Shown: positions 8,540-16,594, counted from the stretch's first letter. The stretch: 35,707 nucleotides of DNA from JAZDJJ01 sp043804035 (GCA_043804035.1 JAZDJJ010000108.1:1-35707); one strand, 5' to 3'. Translations and numbers: made by a program. The notes: generated by a model not told the origin, from the letters alone.

Positions 8540-8609
8540 ATAGTTGTTACGATGTCATTGATTACCAACAACTTAAAGGTAAAAACAGGATTGTTAAATT
8601 GTGTTTGAA
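8540..8609. other. Array-cas flank, candidate adaptation leader
   Basis: This is an AT-rich 70-bp stretch between the last repeat and the terminator. It holds a GTTGTT...AACAAC inverted pair (about 8543-8572) and ATTGTGTTT near 8598, which is the reverse complement of the repeat's last nine bases. It is the only non-coding sequence abutting the array, because the other end runs into a gene, so it is the candidate site for leader-type recognition by Cas1-Cas2. Confidence 0.35.
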
Positions 8610-8645
8610 AACCCTTGATGTGAAAAAGCATCAGGGGTTTTTCAT
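8610..8645. terminator. Bidirectional terminator between array and cas2
   Basis: AACCCTTGATG (8610-8620) and CATCAGGGGTT (8629-8639) form an 11-bp stem with one G-U pair and an 8-nt loop. T-rich sequence follows on the plus strand, and an A-rich flank gives T's for the minus strand. It would end plus-strand array transcripts and minus-strand cas transcripts; the cas2 stop is at 8647. Confidence 0.75.
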
Positions 8646-8646
8646 T

Positions 8647-8976
8647 TTAAAACATCTCTAATTGCTGAGGTATATCTTTCCGTTTCGCCAATTTTTGTCC
8701 GTAGAAAATTTCCATTGTACCGAATTGTTTATCGGTAACTGTCAGCATTCCTACGTGACCATATTCCGGTAAAAATCGTTTTACTCTTTTTATATGAACC
8801 TCCATATTTTCTCTACTGGAACAATGCCTGATATAAATTGAAAACTGAAACATAATAAACCCATCTTCAATAATTTGTTTACGGAAACGGGCAGCAACCT
8901 TTCGCTCTTTCGGAGTTTCGGTAGGCAAATCAAAAAGTACAAATATCCACAAGATTCTATATTTATTAAGTTGCAT
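8647..8976 (-). CDS. cas2: CRISPR-associated protein Cas2
   Basis: This 109-aa protein has the Cas2 ferredoxin-like start RILWIFVLFDLPTETPKER, with the conserved Asp after the first strand, and GFIMFQFSIYIRHCSS, the usual II-type context. Cas2 dimers bridge two Cas1 dimers in the integrase that adds new spacers. Its ATG shares a base with the cas1 stop (TAATG), so the two are translationally coupled. It is the last gene of the cas set, and its transcript should end at the hairpin at 8610-8645. Confidence 0.96.
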   Translation of the reverse strand: MQLNKYRILWIFVLFDLPTETPKERKVAARFRKQIIEDGFIMFQFSIYIRHCSSRENMEVHIKRVKRFLPEYGHVGMLTVTDKQFGTMEIFYGQKLAKRKDIPQQLEMF

Positions 8977-9908
8977 TAAACGAATTCAGGATATATAATT
9001 TTTCTGTTCACGCCTTCAAAACATTGCGCCAATGATGCAGTTGTGCGTTGTATCCCGACCATCAAAGGGCTTGTTTCTCCTCCAATAAAAATATCTTTCG
9101 TAGGAATTTCAAGCAGTTGTTTCTTAATAGAAGTAGTGAGATCGGTAAAATCCTCTCCGCTTTCCATTATCCCACATACAGTTTCATCTACAAATGGACG
9201 GTACGGTTCCATAATATCATCGGCAAGACAATAAGCATTGTATTTATTATGATGATGAATTCCGAGCGTAGGTAATAGTCCTGAACCCACAAGTCCACGC
9301 GCCACTATCGCTCTGAGAATGGCATATCCATAATTCAACAGATTGTTAGGTGGTTCTCCGAAACGTTCTCGGGTAAAATTTATTTTTTTTGAGAATAACG
9401 ATTTCCAGTAATAAGCAGCAGCACGCGCTTCGTGGTTTTCTGCATCGCCTGATTTTACGCTATCTGCCCAATGAAACATATTTTCTACTTCAACATTCTT
9501 TCGCTTCAAATGATTTGCCTGATTAGTGATTTTGGCAATAATAGTTTGTTGCCAAAGTTGTTTTTTCATCGGGAGCGATGTTTCAATCTGCGCTTTGAAT
9601 TTTTCTGTTTGAACTGTGTTGCCCGATAAATTAAGCATCAAACCTGTTGGATGATGAGTGTTATTGCAAGTAATAAGAGCAACATTATTTTCTAATAAAC
9701 TTGCGATGAGCGAATGTGTAATTGTAATTTGATGATGGTCTATGACAACAACGCCGATGTCTTCAATCGGAATTGTTGTAACTAATTTTTCTTTGAACGG
9801 TTCAGGCAGAGTATCATTCTTTTCTACTTGAGGCAAGCGAATTTCAAGTTGAGAATTTTTCATTCTCAAATAAGCAGGATTGCCAAAGTAAAGAGTGCGT
9901 TTTATCAT
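8976..9908 (-). CDS. cas1: CRISPR-associated endonuclease Cas1
   Basis: This 310-aa integrase subunit is close to the usual type II length. An N-terminal beta domain leads into the helical catalytic domain, with the metal-binding Glu in NHEARAAAYYW (E160), the His cluster GIHHHNKYNAY (about 218-220) and the acidic residue in DDIMEPYRPF (about D231/E234). All are present, so the enzyme should be active. With Cas2 it inserts spacers into the array. A damaged second copy lies at 16014-16437. Immediately upstream is the decayed 3' end of an ATPase gene whose TGA stop overlaps this ATG as ATGA, so cas1 was once coupled to that ATPase. No clear promoter is visible just upstream. Confidence 0.97.
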   Translation of the reverse strand: MIKRTLYFGNPAYLRMKNSQLEIRLPQVEKNDTLPEPFKEKLVTTIPIEDIGVVVIDHHQITITHSLIASLLENNVALITCNNTHHPTGLMLNLSGNTVQTEKFKAQIETSLPMKKQLWQQTIIAKITNQANHLKRKNVEVENMFHWADSVKSGDAENHEARAAAYYWKSLFSKKINFTRERFGEPPNNLLNYGYAILRAIVARGLVGSGLLPTLGIHHHNKYNAYCLADDIMEPYRPFVDETVCGIMESGEDFTDLTTSIKKQLLEIPTKDIFIGGETSPLMVGIQRTTASLAQCFEGVNRKIIYPEFV

Positions 9909-10059
9909 TTTTGATTATGCTGTAGCCATCGCATTAAAAATTTATCATATACTTCGTAATACGGTTTTTCTACTGAGGTATTATGAAATATCATTTCCTT
10001 TTCAAGCATCGCTTCAATACCCCTTAATCATTGACGATGTGCCCAGATAGTATTTTTTT
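9268..10059. repeat. Left copy of the direct duplication flanking cas9
   Basis: Contains the 5' two-thirds of intact cas1 and the ATPase remnant. It matches 16014-16594 in the same orientation, beginning at gtaggtaatag and ending in the T-run near 10059. Confidence 0.85.
9906..10059 (-). pseudogene. 3' remnant of an ATPase gene upstream of cas1
   Basis: This stretch matches the 3' end of the intact ATPase gene at 16438-16594. It still encodes FHNTSVEKPYYEVYDKFL-type sequence and ends in TGA overlapping the cas1 start. Further upstream it differs by substitutions and a 2-nt loss near 10027 that breaks the frame. Homology stops near 10059, where an unrelated GGACTTACGC motif begins. It is the truncated partner of the duplication that flanks cas9. 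Confidence 0.8.
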
Positions 10060-10150
10060 AGGACTTACGCAAACTCGCATTGAGTTGGTTATTGAGATTG
10101 GTAATTGGGTAGTGGTTGATTTAATCATTTCCATATGCCAACAAGAATAA
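10060..10150. other. Gap between the ATPase remnant and cas9, IS-end-like motif
   Basis: This 91-bp stretch lies after the cas9 stop. It starts with AGGACTTACGC, within TTTAGGACTTACGC, a 14-mer also present at 3662-3675. Similar sequences occur at the ends of some insertion sequences, so this may be a relic junction. No gene or strong terminator is visible. Confidence 0.3.
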
Positions 10151-13100
10151 TTATTTCACCCGATTCGGGACACTACCGTTAATTCTTGCGACATCTATAA
10201 TACTTCTGGTTTTTATGTCAAGGCACGTTCTATCATTTAATAATCCCGTTTTTATTGCATCTTCTTTGTTCCAAATGCCATTCTTAAATTTTGTATATGG
10301 AACAACTTTTGTCCCCAATTTATTTGTATAAACTTTTATGCAATTTTGAAATAAACTTTCTTCTCTAAATATCTTTTGTTCTTTAATAAAAGCATTTTCA
10401 TTTTTTTCTTTCGCATCTTTCGCATTAACAAATTTTGATTTCATTTCTAACAAATTTTTGCTTGCTTTTTCATTTTTAATCACATTAATAATTTCTTTGT
10501 TTAGAATTGTTTGAGTTTTTATATCCGTTATTGGAATTTTAATTTCTTGAGCAGTATTAAGTTTTGAAAATTCTATTGTTCTGGTTCGTTTTCCTGATTT
10601 CTCATTTATGGTATCGCTAAATAATTTTACAATCCATAAATTATCGGAAATTATTTTTCTATCACCTATTTCTTTACTCTCAAATAATTTATTAATATCA
10701 TTTACATCAATGTTTGAAGGTGGTATAAATACAATATCGGAATGTGTTAAAGTGAAAATTTGATAATAACCAGCAGGCGTTAATTCCTTTGGAAATAAAT
10801 TTTCATTTTTTATTCTATTTTTTGTTGCTAATTTCAATTGTAAAGCATTCATAAACGAAAGCAATTTCCAATCTCGGTTTTTATTTATGTCCTCAAAAGC
10901 GTATACCATAAAATTATTTCCTAAAGCAACGTATGTTTTTGGTTTAATTGGATATAAATTCTGTAATTTAGTTGTGCTATAAACAGATGCTTTTTTTATT
11001 ACTATATCTTTTTCTCCAACCTTTAATGGATTATTGACTAAAACATTTTCTTTAGTTGGTTCAAACTTGTTAAAGTAATTTGTTACTAATTCCCTTACTT
11101 GGTTTGTTCTTTTAGGAAGTTTGGTTTTAAAATCAACCCAATATTCTATCTTATCAATATTTTCTTTTTTTAATTCGTAAAGGGGTGTCCATTTTTTATT
11201 TAATGACGGTGTTCTTACATCGTATAAAGCATTATAGTAAAGATTAGAGTAGTCCTTTGCTTTTTTAATTTTATTCTCAAATTCTTTTATTTCATCATCT
11301 TTATTCTTCTCTTTCTTAAGTAATTTTAGTTCATTCTCCAAATCTTCAATAAAATCTTTTCGATAAGTTAAATACCTTTTAATTCTATCATCAAGAATAT
11401 TTTTAGGTAGAAGTTTATCAATCGTACCGCCTTTATCAGTTCCTGTTTTTACTGCACTTTCTTTAAACAAATAAGCCCATTCAAACAGGTTGGTTTTATT
11501 GTCTTCTATATATTTTAAAATTTCATTTTTAATTTGAGTATCTTTTGGATTACTATTTGAAAATCGTTTGAATATTGGGAGCAACAACTCTCTAAATCTT
11601 TCTTTAAAAACTAATGTATTTATTAAGTCTTCAAATGATTTTACAGGCAGTAAATTTTCTCTTGCATACATTCTTTTTTCAAAAATAAGATCAACAATTT
11701 CTTCAATAGAAACTCTTTTAGAACCATCATAAAATTTTCTTACCCCTATTAGTGTTTCATCGTGAATTTTACCTCTGATAGCAATAGGAATTGGTGTTTC
11801 ACCATTTTTATTTTTAATAGTAATTTCTTTTCCTCTTATTACTTTAGGGTGTCTTGATTCTGAAATTAAATTTTTATTGTTTTTGAGAGAAACAAAAACT
11901 TGTTCCAATGCTTCTTGAATATTGGTTTTATTAAAGTCAATCCAAGGATAATTAAATTTATTTGCTTGAAAATCGCTTTCTTCACTTTGTCTGCATACCG
12001 CTTTTTTTAACCAAGATGCTTCTATTTTGTTTTCATTTTCGGCATTCATAGTGTTTAAATATTGAATATGCCATTGTTTTGTCGAAGCCACAATAATTGC
12101 ATCTAAGATATGATGTCTATGGTCGTATCTCTTACTATATCCCGGGAAAACTTCGCGTTCATTAGTTTTATTTATTTTTTTATTTTCAAAATCTTCCTTA
12201 TAATTAATTGTTTCGAACACTGGAGAAGAGCCACTACCTAAAGAAATTTTAAATTCCTTATATCGTGGTCTAAGTATTTCTTTCATTACTTCATTCAAAC
12301 TCCAACTTTCTCTTAATATATCTGTTACTGCACCTGTTGTAGTCCATACCTTGTTGTATCCAACAATTTCGGCTAATTTTTCTTTGAGTTTTTTATTGAT
12401 ATATTGAGTGTCCTTTAACTCACGGTTAATAGGATCTTCGGGAACTTCTTTTCTTAAAAGATTTTTTAATTTTCTACCTTTTGGAAAAATATTTTCAACG
12501 TGTACTTTATATGTTCCTTCATTTGTATTTCTATCTAAATTCAAAATTGTTAATTTTTTCCCATCCGAGTTGTCTGTAATTGTTTTACCGCCTTTATCAA
12601 TAATAAATTCATAAGCCAAATGATTGTCTTTCCATTTATTAATTACAGTTCGTGTAATTACAAAATTACTGTAGCTGTTATCAGGATACCTTTCTTTAGG
12701 TATAATATGTTCCTTTTCATATTTAGAAGTAAACACATCAGAAAGTTTAATAATTTCACCAGTGTACGGGCATTGGCATTTTTGGTCTAACCAAAGTTTA
12801 TAACGTTCAATATTCGCTTTTGAAGGTTCTCTTAAATTATATTCTTTTTGTGCATCTTCATAAGGAATATATCTTTTATTTTCCGAATTTTCATCAATTA
12901 GTTTTTTTTCTTTTAGTTTTTCAAACGTTTCTTTATTTAAAAATTTAGCTTCATCTTCATATACTTTCAATTTTGTAAGATTAGTGCTTGAAACATCAGC
13001 ATTAAACAATTCGCGTAACATTCTTTTTGCAAGTTCGTTTCTTGTTGCATTGTTTCGCATTCCTTCATCCATTGCTGCCCGTTCATCCGCACTTGCTTTT

Positions 13101-15637
13101 AATTCACGACTTAATTCAATTCGCACTTCATCAAAACCATAAAGTGTTTTAATTTCATTCACTATGCTTATAGTTTCATTTACTATTTTCTCAACAATCG
13201 GATTATTCATTGAGTGTTGTTTTACCGGCTCAATTTTATGTTTAATATTATTTGTTTTGCTTGAATGTGAACCATAAACAACTGCGGCAGCTTGCCAATA
13301 ATTTAAGTATTTAAATTGTTGAGGATTTGTGTATGTCGAAAAATGTAATCGTGCTTTTTTATCAGGTAAAAACTCTGCAATACTTTCTAATTTTTCATCT
13401 TCACTTTTTTCTTTTTCTTCTTTGCTATTAATTAAGTCAGAGATTGATTTAATTTTTCTTGCTGCTTTTTCAGTTAAATTTGTGCCATTACTCATTAGGG
13501 GTAAAAGATTCCGAATAGATTTTGCAGAAAGGTCTCCCATTCCCGAATCATCAAATTTTATTTCCACTAATTTGTTTAATTCTTCATCTGTAAATTCTTC
13601 ATTAAAATTTTTATCTCGTACAATAATTGCTTTTAAATCTTCTTTTTTCTGAATGCTAACATCAAAAATTAGTTCCCACAATAATTGAAGATTTGTAATT
13701 GAGTAACTGCAATCTTTATATGTTTTTTTATTTTCTTCATTGTGATTATCTTTTGAACTATGGTGTTCTTTAAAAAACCATTCATCTGTTTTATTTGGGA
13801 GAATGTTTTTAAAAACTAATAAAGTTTTGTTCCCGTGAATTTCAATATCCCGGTATGTTTTATCTTTCTTTTGCTTTCTATAATTTACAGAATAAAAGTT
13901 TTCAAGAATTTCTCCGGTATCCGTATTAACACCCCTTTTTACTTTTTGTTTTTTCTGTTTTAAATCTTCAATTACATCACATACATTTTCTAACCCCAAT
14001 TTATTACTTGCAAAACTTTTCAACGACATTGTTTTAGTTCTTTGCAAGTGGTCATATAGTAAATCTTTAATCTGAATTAATGTTTTGCCAGTATGCTCTT
14101 TTAATGTTTTACCAGTAAGTTTTTTTACCTTTTCGTCATCTTCAAATAAATCTATTTTTTCATCTCGTGTATTGTAAAACAAACGTACATTATTTATTTG
14201 CTGCCACATTCTATATTCTTGATAAAGTGGATGGCTTTTAGGTATAACAGTTCTGCCAACATATTCCGTTACTTTTTCTGTTTTTTCAGTTCCTTTAATT
14301 TTTCTATCAACTATTATCTTAACTTTTTCAAAAGGGCAATTGCCTTTATTTTTGGCTTGTTGCCAAGGGCGTTGAAAGAATATTATTTTATCTTTTATTA
14401 AATAACAAAGTTGTTTTGAAAATATATTTGAATGTTTTTTTACATCATTCAAAATGCTTTGATAATCTTTAAATGCAACTTTTACAATATCTTCAATAGT
14501 GTATTTTTCAAAATGATTTTTATTTTCCTGAAACTGTAAATCAAAAATTTTTACAAACTCTTTTTCGTACCAATCTCGGTTTACAATATTCGCACGAATT
14601 CTATTAATCTTTTCTGAGACAGGTGTTCTGTCATCGTAAAAGTATTTGTAAAAATATGAGCCAACAGTACCGCCATTATCACACCATTCGGTTAATGTTT
14701 TGTGTAGAGTTTGGTAACGATATTTCCAATCTTCCTCCTTTGGGATTACCCTTTTAATTTCCCAGTATTCAGCAATGATATTTTTACCTTTTTTATCTTG
14801 TTTCAATTCCGGTTTTTTTATTGTTATTAAATCCTCTTCTTTAAAATCAATTTTATTTATGTAAGTAAAACCCTCAAATTCGTTGATTAATTTTTGTTCA
14901 TCGGAGTTTTCGGAAATATCAATATATTCATCTAATTTTACTTTAATTTTTATTTTGTAATACTTTAATTCTTTTTTTTCTGCTTTTTCATCAATATACT
15001 TTGCTTCTTTATTCTCTAAATCAAAAGTTTTTACAACACAAGTATAATAGCCGAAATTTGTGTTTTCATCTTTTTTAAATCTATCGCTGCTATAACCTCT
15101 GTATTGGTTTAATTGCAACATTAATCGCCCCCATTCTTCAGGGTTTATTTTTTCAGTTATAGCTTTATTCCTTAGTTGATATAGCGCTTTACCAATATCA
15201 TTTTCTTTACCTCGTTTACCTTTAGCATTTGTATAATAATTGCTGTTTTTTCTAACATCATTGTTATTTTCATCCTTGTATTTTGCTCCATCAGGTAACA
15301 TTTTTAAAAATTCAAGTACTTTAATTAACTTATCCCTACGCAATTTGTAACGACTTTTTAATCTTCTTGCTCCTCGCTTTTGTCTGCGAAGTGCTGTTGG
15401 GGTGGCTTTACTATCTTTATTTAATTTTTCACCTTTATTGAATGAAGTTATATTATCAGTATCCTGTTTAATGATTCTAACACCAAGCGCATAACCATTA
15501 TTATCATCTTTGTAAATACCAATTCTCTCATTGTTGATATCCGTTTCCGTTTCTTTACGAGGTTTCTCGGCTTTGGCTTCCACAATTGCCCATCCTATTG
15601 AAGTTGTCCCAATATCTAATCCTAATATTTTTTTCAT
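10151..15637 (-). CDS. cas9: Giant type II-C Cas9 nuclease
   Basis: RNA-guided DNA endonuclease of 1828 aa, against about 1000-1100 for most II-C and about 1370-1630 for large Cas9s. Visible order: RuvC-I LGLDIGTTSIGWAIVE (D8); Arg-rich bridge helix LRRQKRGARRLKSRYKLRR (about 83-101); a very long recognition lobe to about 830; RuvC-II VRIELSRELKAS (E841); HNH with CQCPYTG (about 953-959), EHIIPKERYPDNS (H977) and the Asn 23 residues later (N1000); RuvC-III DHRHHILDA (about 1172-1180); then about 640 residues for wedge and PAM-interacting parts, including a charged coiled-coil-like stretch near 1415-1460. All nuclease motifs are present; Glu replaces the usual Asp before the HNH His. No frameshift is seen. 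The start lacks a Shine-Dalgarno. The gene is Lys/Asn-rich and AT-rich, diverges from the tracrRNAs and is flanked by duplicated DNA, suggesting transfer as a module. Confidence 0.97.
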   Translation of the reverse strand: MKKILGLDIGTTSIGWAIVEAKAEKPRKETETDINNERIGIYKDDNNGYALGVRIIKQDTDNITSFNKGEKLNKDSKATPTALRRQKRGARRLKSRYKLRRDKLIKVLEFLKMLPDGAKYKDENNNDVRKNSNYYTNAKGKRGKENDIGKALYQLRNKAITEKINPEEWGRLMLQLNQYRGYSSDRFKKDENTNFGYYTCVVKTFDLENKEAKYIDEKAEKKELKYYKIKIKVKLDEYIDISENSDEQKLINEFEGFTYINKIDFKEEDLITIKKPELKQDKKGKNIIAEYWEIKRVIPKEEDWKYRYQTLHKTLTEWCDNGGTVGSYFYKYFYDDRTPVSEKINRIRANIVNRDWYEKEFVKIFDLQFQENKNHFEKYTIEDIVKVAFKDYQSILNDVKKHSNIFSKQLCYLIKDKIIFFQRPWQQAKNKGNCPFEKVKIIVDRKIKGTEKTEKVTEYVGRTVIPKSHPLYQEYRMWQQINNVRLFYNTRDEKIDLFEDDEKVKKLTGKTLKEHTGKTLIQIKDLLYDHLQRTKTMSLKSFASNKLGLENVCDVIEDLKQKKQKVKRGVNTDTGEILENFYSVNYRKQKKDKTYRDIEIHGNKTLLVFKNILPNKTDEWFFKEHHSSKDNHNEENKKTYKDCSYSITNLQLLWELIFDVSIQKKEDLKAIIVRDKNFNEEFTDEELNKLVEIKFDDSGMGDLSAKSIRNLLPLMSNGTNLTEKAARKIKSISDLINSKEEKEKSEDEKLESIAEFLPDKKARLHFSTYTNPQQFKYLNYWQAAAVVYGSHSSKTNNIKHKIEPVKQHSMNNPIVEKIVNETISIVNEIKTLYGFDEVRIELSRELKASADERAAMDEGMRNNATRNELAKRMLRELFNADVSSTNLTKLKVYEDEAKFLNKETFEKLKEKKLIDENSENKRYIPYEDAQKEYNLREPSKANIERYKLWLDQKCQCPYTGEIIKLSDVFTSKYEKEHIIPKERYPDNSYSNFVITRTVINKWKDNHLAYEFIIDKGGKTITDNSDGKKLTILNLDRNTNEGTYKVHVENIFPKGRKLKNLLRKEVPEDPINRELKDTQYINKKLKEKLAEIVGYNKVWTTTGAVTDILRESWSLNEVMKEILRPRYKEFKISLGSGSSPVFETINYKEDFENKKINKTNEREVFPGYSKRYDHRHHILDAIIVASTKQWHIQYLNTMNAENENKIEASWLKKAVCRQSEESDFQANKFNYPWIDFNKTNIQEALEQVFVSLKNNKNLISESRHPKVIRGKEITIKNKNGETPIPIAIRGKIHDETLIGVRKFYDGSKRVSIEEIVDLIFEKRMYARENLLPVKSFEDLINTLVFKERFRELLLPIFKRFSNSNPKDTQIKNEILKYIEDNKTNLFEWAYLFKESAVKTGTDKGGTIDKLLPKNILDDRIKRYLTYRKDFIEDLENELKLLKKEKNKDDEIKEFENKIKKAKDYSNLYYNALYDVRTPSLNKKWTPLYELKKENIDKIEYWVDFKTKLPKRTNQVRELVTNYFNKFEPTKENVLVNNPLKVGEKDIVIKKASVYSTTKLQNLYPIKPKTYVALGNNFMVYAFEDINKNRDWKLLSFMNALQLKLATKNRIKNENLFPKELTPAGYYQIFTLTHSDIVFIPPSNIDVNDINKLFESKEIGDRKIISDNLWIVKLFSDTINEKSGKRTRTIEFSKLNTAQEIKIPITDIKTQTILNKEIINVIKNEKASKNLLEMKSKFVNAKDAKEKNENAFIKEQKIFREESLFQNCIKVYTNKLGTKVVPYTKFKNGIWNKEDAIKTGLLNDRTCLDIKTRSIIDVARINGSVPNRVK

Positions 15638-15643
15638 ATTATT

Positions 15644-15669
15644 TTGTATTTAAAATTTATTTATATTTG
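15644..15669 (+). promoter_or_regulatory. Promoter of tracrRNA 1
   Basis: TATATTTG (15662-15669) fits the -7 box. A TTTTG ends at 15646, giving a short 15-nt spacing. The expected start, about 15673-15677, coincides with the first base of the anti-repeat, which supports the call. It lies in the cas9 5' region facing away from cas9. Confidence 0.5.
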
Positions 15670-15673
15670 TACC

Positions 15674-15750
15674 GAAGCAAATCACAATAAAATTTTATTG
15701 TTGTGAAAACATCAAAAGCGGTTGCGATAATATCAATATCGCTTTTTTTT
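15674..15750 (+). ncRNA. tracrRNA 1
   Basis: The anti-repeat GAAGCAAATCACAAT (15674-15688) pairs with repeat positions 1-15, with 13 Watson-Crick pairs plus end wobbles and no bulge. It is followed by a nexus-like segment and TTGTGAAAACATC, a stretch typical of II-C tracrRNAs. Then comes a terminator: GCGATA (15724-15729), a 7-nt loop, TATCGC (15737-15742) and eight T's. Orientation agrees with plus-sense crRNAs. The RNA is about 77 nt. An 18-bp palindrome (15684-15701) overlaps the end of the anti-repeat, so a competing fold is possible. Confidence 0.85.
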
Positions 15751-15798
15751 ATTTTCATTATTAACTTCTAATTTAAGTTTTTATAAAGATATTTATTT

Positions 15799-15806
15799 TA
15801 CCTTTA
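15799..15806 (+). promoter_or_regulatory. Degenerate -7 box before tracrRNA 2
   Basis: TACCTTTA differs from TAnnTTTG at the last base. It is placed 5 nt before the anti-repeat, exactly as in tracrRNA 1. No TTG is seen at -33. Expression may be weak. Confidence 0.3.
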
Positions 15807-15811
15807 TTATT

Positions 15812-15895
15812 GCAAATCACAATAAGGATTATTCCGTAGTGAAACAATTTGTTTCGTCAGGTTTTGCCCTTGTCCTTTACAGGGGCTTTTTATTT
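15812..15895 (+). ncRNA. tracrRNA 2 (second anti-repeat RNA)
   Basis: The anti-repeat GCAAATCACAAT (15812-15823) pairs with repeat positions 1-12. Then follow AAGGATTATTCCG, the classical II-C nexus form, a GAAAC-AATTT-GTTTC hairpin (15841-15855), and a terminator GCCCTTGT (15866-15873) / ACAGGGGC (15879-15886) followed by TTTTTATTT. It is a complete tracrRNA design differing from tracrRNA 1 in every part except the anti-repeat core. Either could be the working partner of Cas9. Confidence 0.75.
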
Positions 15896-16013
15896 CAATC
15901 CAAACTTACATAAAATTTTTAATTATACATATTTTCGGCATTTCGGCAAGCTCAATGTCCGAATCTCAAATACCAAAACGGGATAAAAATCAAAAAGAAT
16001 TTTTAAAAGAAGT
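15896..16013. other. Junction DNA between tracrRNA 2 and the cas1 pseudogene
   Basis: No gene is seen. A tandem octamer TTTCGGCA-TTTCGGCA (15933-15948) leads into a short dyad TTCGG...CCGAA (15942-15963). This recalls intergenic REP-like palindromes. Homology to cas1 begins abruptly at 16014. Confidence 0.3.
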
Positions 16014-16437
16014 GTAGGTAATAGTCCTGAACCCACAAGTCCACGCGCCACTATCGCTCTGAGAATGGCATATCCATAATTCAACAGATTGTTAGGTGGT
16101 TCTCCGAAACGTTCTCGGGTAAAATTTATTTTTTGGGGAATAACGATTTCCAATAATATGATGCTGCTCTTGCTTTGTGGTTTTCGCTATCGCCCGATTT
16201 TACGCTGTTAGCCCAGTAAAACATATTTTCTAATAAACTTGCAATAAGCGAATGTGTAATTGTAATTTGATGATGGTCTATGACAACAACGCCGATGTCT
16301 TCAATCGGAAGTAACTAATTTTTCTTTGAAAGGTTCAGGCAGAGTATCGTTCTTTTCTACTTGTGGCAAGCGAATTTCAAGTTGAGAATTTTTCATTCTC
16401 AAATATGCAGGATTACCAAAGTAGAGAGTGCGTTTTA
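16014..16437 (-). pseudogene. cas1 pseudogene
   Basis: A damaged second copy of cas1. Its start codon is ATA instead of ATG (16435-16437), a 5-bp loss near 16310 shifts the frame, 207 bp (69 codons) are missing between two ATTTTCTA octamers, and the 3' part is absent after the equivalent of GSGLLPTL. Identity to 8976-9908 is uneven: about 120 bp at 16014-16133 look identical, the next 100 bp differ at roughly a fifth of sites, and the 5' part is again nearly identical. It directly follows the intact ATPase gene. Confidence 0.85.
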
Positions 16438-16594
16438 TTATTTTTGATTATGCTGTAGCCATCGCATTAAAAATTTATCATATACTTCGTAATACGGTTT
16501 TTCTACTGAGGTATTATGAAATATCATTTCCTTTTCAAGTAGCGATTCAATACCCCTTGTAACCATTGACGATGTTCCCAAATTGTATTTTTTA
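16014..16594. repeat. Right copy of the direct duplication flanking cas9
   Basis: Contains the cas1 pseudogene and the 3' end of the intact ATPase gene. It is shorter than the left copy because of internal deletions in cas1. Together the two copies bracket cas9 and both tracrRNAs. Confidence 0.85.

Noticed and set aside
5481..8631. Many open frames within the array encoding repeated CLICQRYILKANHN or VFNMSKIHFESKSQ
   Set aside because: They are translations of the identical CRISPR repeat on either strand with spacers as linkers; no start signals, and frames change with each 75-77-bp period.
12408..14401. Plus-strand open frames inside cas9
   Set aside because: They are shadows in an AT-rich, Lys-rich gene with no recognisable protein features.
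10151..15637. Cas9 as a fusion of two genes or a frameshift artefact
   Set aside because: Catalytic motifs occur once each in the proper order and the reading frame and composition are continuous throughout.
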